Source: Paraburkholderia flagellata (GTDB taxonomy: Bacteria > Pseudomonadota > Gammaproteobacteria > Burkholderiales > Burkholderiaceae). Taken from it: a stretch of DNA of 64,000 nucleotides. The stretch spans positions 1,178,001-1,242,000 of the forward strand of contig NZ_JAJEJT010000002.1 of NCBI RefSeq assembly GCF_021390645.1, in the 5' to 3' direction. Position numbers and translations under genes: made by a program. Below the pieces are notes generated by a model, which saw nothing but the letters and a program-made list of their open reading frames with translations, was not told the origin of the DNA and did no database searches. Of the stretch, positions 17,319 through 25,537 are shown piece by piece; the first letter of the stretch is position 1; each line of letters begins with the position of its first letter.

Positions 17319-17856
17319 GCTGGCCTCCGCCCGCGCTCGCGCCGTGTGCGCGGCCTGCACCCGCTGTTTTGCCCGGATGCGCGGCGCCATTGGCGGCGCT
17401 GCTCATCGCACGCTCGAAAGCGTTCATCCACTCGCGCATCGGCAGCGCGCCGGGGACCTTGGACGCGCCGGCTTGCGCACCCGCGCAGGCCTCTTGCCAC
17501 TGCTGCGTGAAATCGCGCGCACTGTCGGACCACGTGCTCGCGCCCTGCATCGCCGCCGCGACGCTCTCTTGCCAGAGCGTGGTGCTCGCGCCGAGATAAT
17601 CGCGCCAGACCGATTGCGTGGCGACCGCAAAATCGGTCCAGTCGCGTGCGGTGCGCAGCGATTCGAGCAGGCCCTCGACCGCCTCGCGGTCGCGCTCGAT
17701 GCGGCGCTGCTCCAGCTTCAATAGCTGCTCGCGCCATTGCTGCTGCCCGACGAGCAAGCGCAGCGCGGCTGATGTGTTCGTGCGATACGTGTCGAATGAG
17801 GCGCCCAAGGCGTTGCCGAGCGAGGCGTCGAATGGGGGATGGGAAGCGGTTGCCAT
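17308..17856 (-). CDS. Phasin-family PHB granule protein
   Basis: A 182-residue mostly helical protein with the look of phasins, which coat polyhydroxybutyrate granules. Amphipathic helices run through about 15-140 (LLVGQQQWREQLLKLEQRR; SVWRDYLGASTTLWQESVAA), followed by a Gly/Ala/His-rich tail GAGRAHGASAGGGQHGH. Start ATG 17856 is supported by GGAGGAG seven bases upstream. The gene precedes and overlaps phaB by 11 bases, which strengthens the PHB assignment. Primary-sequence conservation in phasins is low, so the call rests on composition, size and context. Confidence 0.75.
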   Translation of the reverse strand: MATASHPPFDASLGNALGASFDTYRTNTSAALRLLVGQQQWREQLLKLEQRRIERDREAVEGLLESLRTARDWTDFAVATQSVWRDYLGASTTLWQESVAAAMQGASTWSDSARDFTQQWQEACAGAQAGASKVPGALPMREWMNAFERAMSSAANGAAHPGKTAGAGRAHGASAGGGQHGH

Positions 17857-18093
17857 GATCAATCTCCTCCGTATGTAGCTTTCGCCCGGCGGCGGCGCCG
17901 GTGCGTTTACTGCCGAAGTGACAGCGTAGACCGCGATGGAACGCGGCCCGCGACGAGCGAAATGAAAGCGCTTCACGCGCGACGATGAGAGACGGGATGC
18001 TTCGGGATGCCGTGTGTTCGCAACACACTCGGCTCAAGCCAACATCATAGGCAGGAAGACGGGCTCCCGCGCGACGAATGGGCGATTTGTCGC

Positions 18094-18107
18094 TTGATAA
18101 ACGTCAC
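18094..18107. promoter_or_regulatory. Possible FNR/Anr-type box
   Basis: TTGATAAACGTCAC matches the FNR-family dyad TTGAT-N4-ATCAA at 8 of 10 positions (first half perfect). It lies in the 405-base gap 17857-18261, about 240 bases before the phasin start on the minus strand. I see nothing else definite in that gap apart from a GC-rich inverted repeat near the end of the stress-protein gene. Low-oxygen control of this block is plausible but this single imperfect site is weak evidence. Confidence 0.35.
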
Positions 18108-18261
18108 AAATCGAGACAGTTGATGCGCCGCGATTCAAAACTGGGCTTGCTATTGCGGGTATTTCGCGACGGATCGCGACGGCGGGCGAACAGCCCGCGC
18201 AAAGGCTGACCGGCCGATCGCGCCCTCGCGGCTAACCGGCCGGTGGAACCGGGCACCCGGC

Positions 18262-18723
18262 TCAGGCGACCGGCGCCTCTTCGTCGCGCACCAGCATGAC
18301 CGGCCGGTCCGCCATACGCAGGAACGATTCGGCCACGCTGCCGAGCAACAGGCGCTTCATGCCCGACAAGCCGCGCGTGCCCATCACCACGAGGTCGGCT
18401 TCGTCCTCTGCGGCGATGCGCGAGATTACGGCGGCAATCTCCTCGCCGCTCGCGTCTGCTGCGCGCGTGGTGCCCGGCACCTGGGCCCGCGCGAACACCA
18501 GTTTCGCCTCTTCGAGCGCCGCCGTTGCGGCGTCGTTCTCCGCCGAGTGGCGCGCCTGTTCCTCGGCGAAGCCCGAACTCACGTCCACGAGGCGCGCCGG
18601 ATGCCGCACGACACACAGCGCCTGAACGGCGCCGCCAGTCGCCTTCGCGATCTTCACGGCCTCGTCGAGTGCGCGCCGGCCGCTGCGGCTGCCATCGACC
18701 GCTACCAGAATCTGCTTGTACAT
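18262..18723 (-). CDS. Universal stress protein (UspA family)
   Basis: A 153-residue nucleotide-binding stress protein. The N-terminus MYKQILVAVDGSRSGRRALDEA is the classic UspA strand-loop-helix. The ATP-binding motif G-x2-G-x9-G-S is intact in MGTRGLSGMKRLLLGSVAE (about 125-143), so this is an ATP-binding subtype. Start ATG 18723 has GGGAGG upstream; the frame extends to 18849 without Usp-like residues. A 14-base perfect palindrome and a GC hairpin lie upstream. It neighbours PHB, Hsp20 and alcohol dehydrogenase genes, as in low-oxygen-induced islands of Burkholderia. Confidence 0.92.
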   Translation of the reverse strand: MYKQILVAVDGSRSGRRALDEAVKIAKATGGAVQALCVVRHPARLVDVSSGFAEEQARHSAENDAATAALEEAKLVFARAQVPGTTRAADASGEEIAAVISRIAAEDEADLVVMGTRGLSGMKRLLLGSVAESFLRMADRPVMLVRDEEAPVA

Positions 18724-18751
18724 CGTTGACCTCCCGGGTCTTGCCCAAATT

Positions 18752-18792
18752 GCGCGCCGGCTCCCGGCGCGCCCCATCCAATCTATAGATTG
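18752..18792. promoter_or_regulatory. Hairpin and perfect palindrome upstream of the universal stress protein gene
   Basis: CAATCTATAGATTG at 18779-18792 is a perfect 14-base palindrome, 56 bases before the stress-protein ATG. Between it and the gene, GCGCGCCGG (18752-18760) and CCGGCGCGC (18764-18772) form a 9-base stem with a 3-base loop. The palindrome may be an operator and the stem a leader structure; neither matches a site I know. Confidence 0.45.
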
Positions 18793-18886
18793 TTTTAGCG
18801 CATTTGGGTACGGATGCGCGCCGTAGCCAGTGCGACCCGTTGTCTCCATTTCGTCAGCATCGACGTCGGCCTGACAGGAGGCACAC

Positions 18887-19873
18887 TCACCGCATCGTCA
18901 ATACCGCCGCGCCCGTGAGCCGGCCCTCGCGCAAATGAGCCAACGCTTCGTTCGCGCGCGCGAGCGGGTACGGCGTGGTTTCGATTTCGAGCTTGTGGCG
19001 CGCGGCGATCGCCATGAAGGTCGCGCCGTCCTCGCGCGTCAGATTCGCCACCGAGACAATGCGCCGCTCCTCCCACAACCATGCGTAAGGAAACGAGGGA
19101 ATGTCGCTCATGTGGATGCCGCCGCACACGACCGTGCCACCCTTCGTCAGCGCCCGCAGCGCAGCCGGTACGAGTGCGCCGACCGGCGCGAACAGCAGCG
19201 CCGCGTCGAGTTCTTCGGGCGCGCGCTCATCGCTGCCGCCGGCCCAGGTTGCGCCGAGGCGCCGCGCGAACTGCTGCGCCGCGGTATCGCCGGGACGCGT
19301 GAATGCGTAGACCGTGCGCCCCTGGTGGCGCGCGACCTGCGCGACGATATGCGCCGCCGCGCCGAAGCCGTAAATGCCGATGCGCCGCGCATCACCCGCC
19401 ATCGCGAGCGAGCGATAGCCGATGAGTCCCGCGCAGAGCAGCGGCGCGGCTTCGACATCGCTGTACTGGCGCGGGAGATGGAAGCAGTAGCGGGCGTCGG
19501 CGACGGTGCGCGTGGCGTAGCCGCCGTCGATCGTGTAGCCCGTAAAGCGGGGCGCGTCGCAGAGGTTCTCGCGCCCGTCGGCGCAGAAGCGGCAATGGCC
19601 GCAGGTATGGCCGAGCCACGGCACGCCCACGCGGTCGCCCAGCGCGAAGCCCGTCACGCCGGCCCCCAGCGCCGCAACCGTGCCGACGATCTCGTGGCCG
19701 GGAATGACAGGCTTTTTCGGCTGATCGAGATCGCCGTCCACGACATGCAGGTCAGTGCGGCACACGCCGCACGCACGGATGTCGATCAGCAGTTCGCCGG
19801 CGCCTGGCGCCGGGTCGGGTAAATCGGCCTCACGCAAACGCGGATTCTCGCCGTCGAACAGCATTGCCCGCAT
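18887..19873 (-). CDS. Zinc-dependent alcohol dehydrogenase
   Basis: NAD(P)-dependent medium-chain dehydrogenase of 328 residues. Catalytic zinc ligands include C38 (ACGVCRTD) and H60-E61 (GHE); the structural zinc loop has C91, C94, C97 and C105 (CGHCRFCADGRENLC). The Rossmann segment IGIYGFGAAAH replaces the usual GxGxxG by GFGAAA. This AdhA-like subfamily is common in anaerobic/stress islands. Start ATG 19873 has AGGAGG six bases upstream; an ATG six bases earlier (19879) is too close to that site. Likely role: fermentative or aldehyde/alcohol metabolism under low oxygen, inferred from neighbours. Confidence 0.9.
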   Translation of the reverse strand: MRAMLFDGENPRLREADLPDPAPGAGELLIDIRACGVCRTDLHVVDGDLDQPKKPVIPGHEIVGTVAALGAGVTGFALGDRVGVPWLGHTCGHCRFCADGRENLCDAPRFTGYTIDGGYATRTVADARYCFHLPRQYSDVEAAPLLCAGLIGYRSLAMAGDARRIGIYGFGAAAHIVAQVARHQGRTVYAFTRPGDTAAQQFARRLGATWAGGSDERAPEELDAALLFAPVGALVPAALRALTKGGTVVCGGIHMSDIPSFPYAWLWEERRIVSVANLTREDGATFMAIAARHKLEIETTPYPLARANEALAHLREGRLTGAAVLTMR

Positions 19874-20206
19874 CGCCATCCTCCTCGCCAGAATGCGGCT
19901 TAACCCACCGCATCGATCACCATAACCATGTTATGCAATCGGGGCGCGGGCTGTCGTGCATCGCGCGCTGCGTCGCAGCGTCACGGCTCGACGCCACTCG
20001 ATGTGATCCACACCGGCGGGACGTCCAGGCGTCTCACGCCGCGCGCTCGTGGCGACATAAGGCGAATCCCGCAGGACCACGAGGCGCCGCATGGACGGGC
20101 TCGCGCAGCGCGCCTGCGCCAGACGCTGCACGACAAACCGGGAGCGCGCGACACACCGGGCGGCGGCGAAAAGGCTTAGTGGCGGCTCATCGACGCGTTG
20201 TGTCGT
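19874..20206. other. Intergenic region upstream of the alcohol dehydrogenase gene
   Basis: A 333-base region between two minus-strand genes. It should hold the dehydrogenase promoter. The only symmetric feature I see is a small dyad CATAAC-CAT-GTTATG at 19921-19935. I see no gene or clear terminator. Confidence 0.4.
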
Positions 20207-21184
20207 TCAGGCCGAAGCCGGCTTCGCGCGCCCGAACACTCGCGCGAACGCGGTAACGAACGCGTCGAGTCGGTTCGATTCGAGGCAGTCGATGCCCGCC
20301 GCGCCCACCCGGCCGTTTCCGCTGGGGAACGCGCGGCAGAGTTCATCCGCGCCGCGCGGTTCCGCGAGCGGCGCGCGCACGCTCACCGCGTAGTTGCCGT
20401 CGGCGTTCACGCTCAACACCGCGTGCGCGCGCGAGGGCTCCTCGTTCGCGAGCACGTTGGCGAACACGCCGCGCACCCGGCGCGCCCACGGCTCGTCGGG
20501 CAGCACACAGACGCTGCCGTACTGCAACGCGATGAGCGGCGCGATGGCCTGGGCGAGTTCGAGATCGTCGCGACGGCAGCGGGTGAGCTGACCGACGATA
20601 GGCTCCGAGGCGATGAAATCGAACGGGTTGCCATAGGGTTTCATCGCCGCATACAGATCGAGCGGCGCGATCACGAGATCTTCGACGCAGTCGCCGTAAG
20701 CGTTGTAGTTGATCGACTCGCCAAGCTCGCGCAACTGTTCGGTCTGCACGGCGTCGAGCCCGGCCTGCTGCGCAAGCGCTTGCGCCGTGTCGGGCAGGTT
20801 GTCGCCCCAGGCGGCCGCGGTCGCCCAGGGCCGGTAGCGGCCGGCGAGGTGCCGGTCGACGAGCACGCTCGTGCAGACCTGCGCTGTGGTGTCGATATGT
20901 GCGACGAGATTCCTGGACATAGGCAGGTCGCCCGCGTGGTGATGGTCGAAATATTCGATCGCGACGTCCTTCGCGAGCAGCGCGGTGAGCGCCTTGCGGT
21001 TCACGTCGAACGAAATGTCGAGCACCGTGAGCGAGTCGCCGGGCTGGGCCGGCACGCGCTCGACGAGTGCGATATCGCGCTTCGCGCCGGTGATGAGCGT
21101 CGCTTCGCGCGGCCTTGCGAGCCGCAGTTGATGCAGCGCGCAGATGCCGTCTGCGTCGCCGTTGAATACGTCGAAATGCGCCAT
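20207..21184 (-). CDS. DHH-family phosphoesterase
   Basis: A 325-residue protein of the DHH phosphoesterase superfamily, manganese-dependent enzymes that cleave phosphodiester or pyrophosphate bonds. Motifs are VFNGDADGICA (6-16, motif I), VLDISFD (motif II region), YFDHHHAG (77-84 approx., motif III), and GNGRVGAAGID near residue 295, in the position of the DHHA1 glycine motif. No RecJ-type extra domains are present, so a small-molecule or short-oligonucleotide substrate is more likely than processive DNA degradation. No signal peptide. Monocistronic; a decayed gene lies upstream on the opposite strand. Confidence 0.8.
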   Translation of the reverse strand: MAHFDVFNGDADGICALHQLRLARPREATLITGAKRDIALVERVPAQPGDSLTVLDISFDVNRKALTALLAKDVAIEYFDHHHAGDLPMSRNLVAHIDTTAQVCTSVLVDRHLAGRYRPWATAAAWGDNLPDTAQALAQQAGLDAVQTEQLRELGESINYNAYGDCVEDLVIAPLDLYAAMKPYGNPFDFIASEPIVGQLTRCRRDDLELAQAIAPLIALQYGSVCVLPDEPWARRVRGVFANVLANEEPSRAHAVLSVNADGNYAVSVRAPLAEPRGADELCRAFPSGNGRVGAAGIDCLESNRLDAFVTAFARVFGRAKPASA

Positions 21185-21261
21185 GTCTCCGAAATTCCGT
21201 TAGGTTGAACTCGACAGTATCGCGCAGCCTCGCCGGATTGCACAAAAGGTGCAATAAGCCA

Positions 21262-21880
21262 ATGACCATGCAGGCCGTTTCGATCAAGGCCGTGAGGTGC
21301 CGCGCAACGGGCATCGAAACGCATATTTCCGTGGTGTATTTCGCTGGGCGGTACGCGCACAAGTTCATGAAGTCCGTCGATTTCGGCTTCGTCAATTTTG
21401 TGCGACTCGATGCCCGACTCCGCTGCTGCGAAGCTGAGATTCGTCTGAATGCGCTGCCACCGCGACCCGCATCTCGACACTATTGTGCGGTACCGACGTC
21501 ACGCGTTGATGTTCGATTGCGTCGAGTTCGGCGACGCGCTGCGTTGGATCGACGCGACCTACGATCTCGCGTTTTGCGGAAGGATCTGCGCGCGCACGGC
21601 CGCGCTGTGTCACGGCTTTTCGGAAACGGGTAAGTCAGTGGCGAGCCGGGCGCTCGCCGAATTGAGCGGGGTGATCGGAGTGTCGAGCGTCGCTCTTGTG
21701 CGCGACGTGCTGAACGCGGGCTACAGCGCAATCGTCGATGCGACGTTTCTCGAGGCGACACATCGCGAGCGGCGGTGCGCCGTCGGTCTCAACACCAGCA
21801 TGGAAATCGAGGCCTTCTCGCGCGAGCCATGGTGGGCGCCGCCGTTCGCACGGGTGCGTGCGGAGAATGGGGAGATTTGA
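21262..21880 (+). pseudogene. Remnant of an aminoglycoside-phosphotransferase-like / P-loop ATPase gene
   Basis: Pieces of the two-domain APH/AAA protein found in many proteobacteria (usually about 500 residues) can be read across two frames. Frame one, about 21316-21450, gives ETHISVVYFAGRYAHKF-type sequence like the N-lobe that normally reads ETHIS-LxGxxAYKIKKPV. Frame two, from 21449, gives DPHLDTIVRYRRHALMFDCVEF and ALRWIDATYDLAF (the kinase catalytic block), then directly HGFSETGKSVASRALAE, a Walker A segment, and later NAGYSAIVDATFLEA. Large parts between these blocks are missing, and the Walker A is altered. I infer internal deletions plus a frameshift; the gene is dead. Confidence 0.75.
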
Positions 21881-21928
21881 TTCCGTGGCGGACTCATGAG
21901 CCGCCACCGGACCGCTGCACCCTGCTCG

Positions 21929-22333
21929 CTATCGTTCCACGAAAGGCCGCACGAGCGGCCAGCGCAGCGTGGACGCCACCGGATAGCGCGGCTTGCGGCC
22001 AACTGGCGCGCGCCACGGTTGCATGCGTGCGGTCATTGCCGTGCAGAGGGCCAGGCCTTCCTGGCCGTGCAGACGCTCCATGGCGTGATGCACGAGTCCA
22101 GCGTCGAACCACAGCTTGAAACGGCGATGGCAGGTGCGGAAATCGGGAAACTGCTCGGGCAACTTCGACCAGACCGAGCCGGTGGCCAGGACCCAAAGGA
22201 TGCCGGCAAAAACAAGACGAGGATTATGCGCTGGGCGCCCGCGACGACGACCGTCAGCGCGGATTTCGTGAAACATTGGCTCGATGGAGCGCCACTGCGC
22301 GTCGGTGAGTTCCGGAGATATGCGGGAAGACAT
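21929..22333 (-). CDS. IS5-type transposase N-terminal domain protein (orphan)
   Basis: A 134-residue protein matching the N-terminal DUF4096-like domain of IS5-group transposases: LTDAQWRSIEPMF, GRPAHNPRLVFAGILWVLATG, WSKLPEQFPDFRTCHRRFKLWFDAG. The catalytic DDE core that should follow is absent; the last 45 residues are unrelated. No terminal inverted repeats are obvious. It is either a transposase fragment or a domesticated DNA-binding protein. ATG at 22333 has an AGGGAC site. It lies next to a pseudogene, in keeping with past rearrangement. Confidence 0.65.
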   Translation of the reverse strand: MSSRISPELTDAQWRSIEPMFHEIRADGRRRGRPAHNPRLVFAGILWVLATGSVWSKLPEQFPDFRTCHRRFKLWFDAGLVHHAMERLHGQEGLALCTAMTARMQPWRAPVGRKPRYPVASTLRWPLVRPFVER

Positions 22334-22517
22334 CTGATGGTCCCTGTGAGGTTATCTGACACAACACGACTAAAGTAGCCTCACAGCCCACAAGAAAATA
22401 TCGGACTATGCCTAAAAAACGAGATGAATTCGCAAATCCGAAGCCGGCACGCTAACCGGCGGCGCTGGCCAGCGCTGCGCTACACTGCGCCATCGCGGCT
22501 TCGACGGCGGATTTCCG

Positions 22518-23345
22518 ATGGCGCCCTCATCCAGTTCAAAAACCCGGCACGGCCGGATTCGCGTCGGTGTGGGCGGGTGGATCTATGCGCCCTGGCGCGG
22601 CGCGTTCTACCCCAGCGGCCTCGCGCAGCGCCGCGAGCTGGAATATGCGAGCCGCCATCTCTCGACGCTGGAAATCAACAGCACCTACTATGGCGCGCAG
22701 CGCCCGGAAAGCTTCACGCGCTGGCACGACGAAACACCCGAAGATTTCGTGTTCTCGCTGAAGGCTCCGCGCTTTGCGATGAATCGCCGCGTGCTGGCCG
22801 AAGCCGGGGCCACGATCGAGCGCTTCTTGAGCGGTGGTGTACTCAACCTGCGCGACAAGCTCGGACCGATCAATTGGCAGATCACGCCAGGCAAGCGCTT
22901 TGATCCAGAGGACTACGCACGATTTCTCGAACTGCTGCCGGGCGAGGCCGAAGGCCGTCCGCTGCGTCACGCGCTCGAAGTGCGCGACGAGAGCTTTTGC
23001 ACGCCGGAATTCGTCGCGCTCGCGCGCAAGCACAAGGCGGCGATCGTCATCTCCGGCGATTCCGGCTACCCGCTGATCGGCGACACCAGTGCGCCGTTCG
23101 TCTATGCCCGCATCATGGGAACCGCGCAGGATCACCCGCAGGGCTACGCCCCCGCTGACCTCGACCTTTGGGCCCAGCGCGCGCTCGCCTGGTCGCGCGG
23201 CGAATCACCGGGCGATCTCGCCACCTACGCGAAGCCGCTCGCCGCGAAGGCCGGCCGCGACGTGTATCTCTACGTCATCAGCGGCTTCAAGGAACGCAAC
23301 CCGGCAGCGGCCATGGGGCTGATCGAGCGCCTCGGCGCGAGCTAG
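22518..23345 (+). CDS. DUF72 domain-containing protein
   Basis: A 275-residue cytoplasmic protein of the DUF72 (YecE-like) family, which has a TIM-barrel fold and no established reaction. Characteristic stretches are IRVGVGGWIYAPWRGAFYP, RHLSTLEINSTYYGAQRPESF, DFVFSLKAPRF, LGPINWQITP and YVYLYVISG near the end. The length matches the family. It is monocistronic with no signal peptide. Family assignment is secure. Confidence 0.9.
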   Translation: MAPSSSSKTRHGRIRVGVGGWIYAPWRGAFYPSGLAQRRELEYASRHLSTLEINSTYYGAQRPESFTRWHDETPEDFVFSLKAPRFAMNRRVLAEAGATIERFLSGGVLNLRDKLGPINWQITPGKRFDPEDYARFLELLPGEAEGRPLRHALEVRDESFCTPEFVALARKHKAAIVISGDSGYPLIGDTSAPFVYARIMGTAQDHPQGYAPADLDLWAQRALAWSRGESPGDLATYAKPLAAKAGRDVYLYVISGFKERNPAAAMGLIERLGAS

Positions 23346-23524
23346 CCGCGCACGGCGGATCAAGCGCAGCCCCAGTCATCGCACCCCAAAAAAACGCCGT
23401 CGCCGTGTCCGGACACCTTTTGAGGGCCGGCGGGGACGGGCGTTGCGTGTCATCTGGCTCGTAAAAGCCCGTAATGATGTCGTAATGACTCCGTCAGCGA
23501 AAAGTTGATATACATCAGCATCCA

Positions 23525-24979
23525 ATGCTGCAACGCAGCGAGATACTGCATCGATGCGCTGCGGACACTACCGCGCGCTCCCGCCGCCCAGCCGCACATC
23601 GGAGTTTCCTGCTTTTGCAAACCGCAATCGAATTCACCATCCGCACCGGCGTCCTGCTGCTCATCATCGCGCTCTGCCATGCCGCCGCGCAGCGATTTCG
23701 CCTCTCTGATTCATTCGGCCTGACGAGCGCCGGCGTGCTGCTCGGCACCGGATACCTCGCCTTGGCTCACTTCGCACCCGGCTTCACCGCTTCGAGCGTC
23801 GTCCCGTTCCTCACGCCATCGCTTCCCCCCGAGGCCTATCTCTGGCTATTCTTGCCGCCCATCCTCTTCGAGGCGGCGTTGCAGGTCGATACGCGCGGTC
23901 TTCTCGCCGATCTCGCGCCTATTCTCTTGCTCGCGATCGGCGCGGTGGTGGCCGCCGCGGCAGGCGTTGGCCTCGCTACCTGGATCAGCAGCGGGGAGAG
24001 CCTGATCGTGTGCCTGCTGCTCGGCGCAATCGTCAGCACGACGGACCCTTCTACCGTAATCGGGCTCTTTCGCAACAGCGGCGCGCCCGAACGTCTGATC
24101 CGGCTGATCGAGGGCGAAAGCCTGCTCAACGATGCCGCCGCCATCGCCATCTCCACACTCCTGACCAGCGCGCTGGCGCTCGCGCCGTCCGCTGCGCACA
24201 CGCACGGCCATCCACTCGCGGCCTTCCTCGTTTCACTCGTCGGCGGCTGCATGTTCGGGGCGCTCGCGGGAGCGCTTTTCGTCACCACGTCGAGCGCACT
24301 GCGCAGTCTGCCCTTTTCCGAATACGCGCTCTCGCTCGCGCTGCCCACGCTGCTCTATCCCGCTGCGGAGCACTGGCTACACGTTTCTGGCGTAGCCGCT
24401 GTCGTGTGCGCAGGACTCGCGGCCAACTGGCTCATGCGAGCACGCCGCCCCGCCGCGAGCCAAGCCCTGTTTCGCCAGCTATGGGCGTACCAGGCTGGCA
24501 TCGCCTCCTCCGCTGTCTTTCTGCTCGCGTCGGCGCGCGTGCCCGGCCTGCTCGACGAACTAAACGTACGCGACACCCTCCCGCTCGGGCTCGCGCTCGT
24601 GGCCGCCATTCTGAGCCGATTCGGCATCCTAACGATCTTCTTGCCGCTGTTTAGCCGCCTTGGCATCTGTGAGCCGCTGCCGCGCACGCATCAATGGCTG
24701 ATCGCATGGGGCGGCGTGCGCGGCCCCGTCACGCTCACGCTCGCGGTTTGCGTCGCGCGCAACGACTCGCTTTCGCCCGACACCCGCGCGTTCGCTGCCG
24801 CCATGGCCGCCGCCTTCGTGCTACTGAATCTGCTCTGCAATGGCCTCACGCTGGGGCGTGTTGCACGATGGCTCGGCATCACGCAACACACTTCCGGCGA
24901 ACGCGCAGCGCTCCAGACCGCGGTCGCTGGCAAACAAGGCCGCATGCGCTACGCGCCGCGCTCGGTACGCAACAGATAG
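23525..24979 (+). CDS. NhaP-type cation:proton antiporter
   Basis: Inner-membrane antiporter of the CPA1 family exchanging Na+ (or K+) for H+. About 12 hydrophobic segments are present. The signature STTDPSTVIGLFRNSGAPERLIRLIEGESLLNDAAAIA (about 174-211) contains the ion-binding Asp pattern TDP and the conserved ESLLNDA. The hydrophilic tail is short. The ATG at 23525 lacks a good ribosome site and adds about 30 residues unlike a transporter; TTG at 23615 (LQTAIEFTIRTG), with GGAG upstream, may be the true start. The 3' end overlaps a decayed tetR gene on the other strand. Confidence 0.85.
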   Translation: MLQRSEILHRCAADTTARSRRPAAHRSFLLLQTAIEFTIRTGVLLLIIALCHAAAQRFRLSDSFGLTSAGVLLGTGYLALAHFAPGFTASSVVPFLTPSLPPEAYLWLFLPPILFEAALQVDTRGLLADLAPILLLAIGAVVAAAAGVGLATWISSGESLIVCLLLGAIVSTTDPSTVIGLFRNSGAPERLIRLIEGESLLNDAAAIAISTLLTSALALAPSAAHTHGHPLAAFLVSLVGGCMFGALAGALFVTTSSALRSLPFSEYALSLALPTLLYPAAEHWLHVSGVAAVVCAGLAANWLMRARRPAASQALFRQLWAYQAGIASSAVFLLASARVPGLLDELNVRDTLPLGLALVAAILSRFGILTIFLPLFSRLGICEPLPRTHQWLIAWGGVRGPVTLTLAVCVARNDSLSPDTRAFAAAMAAAFVLLNLLCNGLTLGRVARWLGITQHTSGERAALQTAVAGKQGRMRYAPRSVRNR

Positions 24980-25390
24980 CCGATCGCGGCACGCGTGACG
25001 CGCGCCTCCAGCGCCGGAGCGTCGGTTTCGCCGCGCTCGGCCGCCGCGTCGACCATGCCGCGCACGATGCGCGATCACGTCGAGCGCGGTGGTCCGCCGG
25101 TCGTCGATTGCTGGCGCGTCCGCGAGTTCGAGTGCGCCGACGAGCGCCGCGTGAATGCGCTCGCTCACGCGCGCACGCGCCGCGATGGCGTTCGTGGTGT
25201 AGCCGGCGAGGCCCGCGCTTTCGAGAATGCGGGCGGCGGCTTCGAGTATCGCGTCGACGGTGGCGGCGGAACGTCGCTGCACGGGCCGCTTGCGCGCCTC
25301 TAGCGGCGCGGTGCGACTTTTGCCGCATGGCGTTTGGGTCGTGGCAGGAAACGGGGCAACGCGGGGCATCGAATGTGAGCAATGGCTCAT
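24949..25390 (-). pseudogene. Decayed TetR-family regulator
   Basis: The first frame (from 25390 or ATG 25366) encodes a TetR start: RKRPVQRRSAATVDAILEAAARILESAGLAGYTTNAIAARARVS. The recognition helix that should follow (typically SIGSLYQYFPNKD) is missing, and the frame jumps straight to ERIHAALVGALELADAPAIDDRRTTALDVI, a C-terminal-type segment. A different frame then completes the protein: IVRGMVDAAAERGETDAPALEARVTRAAIGYLLRTERGA ending at the stop at 24949-24951. So there is an internal deletion of the DNA-contact helix plus a frameshift. The antiporter gene overlaps its end by about 30 bases. Confidence 0.8.
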
Positions 25391-25537
25391 ATTCTATCGA
25401 CTAGCCAGAATACGGTAAGCCCGCCTGAAATACACTGAAGCGGCGCGCGCAATGCAACGTGTAGACAATGTTGCATTACGCCGGTCACGCGCCGCTGACC
25501 TCCCCCGTCTTTTGACACGCAGATGAAACCGCGCGCC

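Noticed and set aside
19921..19935. CATAAC-CAT-GTTATG dyad as an operator
   Set aside because: Short and found only once; kept as a note in the intergenic entry.
21929..22380. A complete insertion sequence
   Set aside because: Only an N-terminal transposase domain is present; no DDE core, no terminal inverted repeats and no target duplication found.
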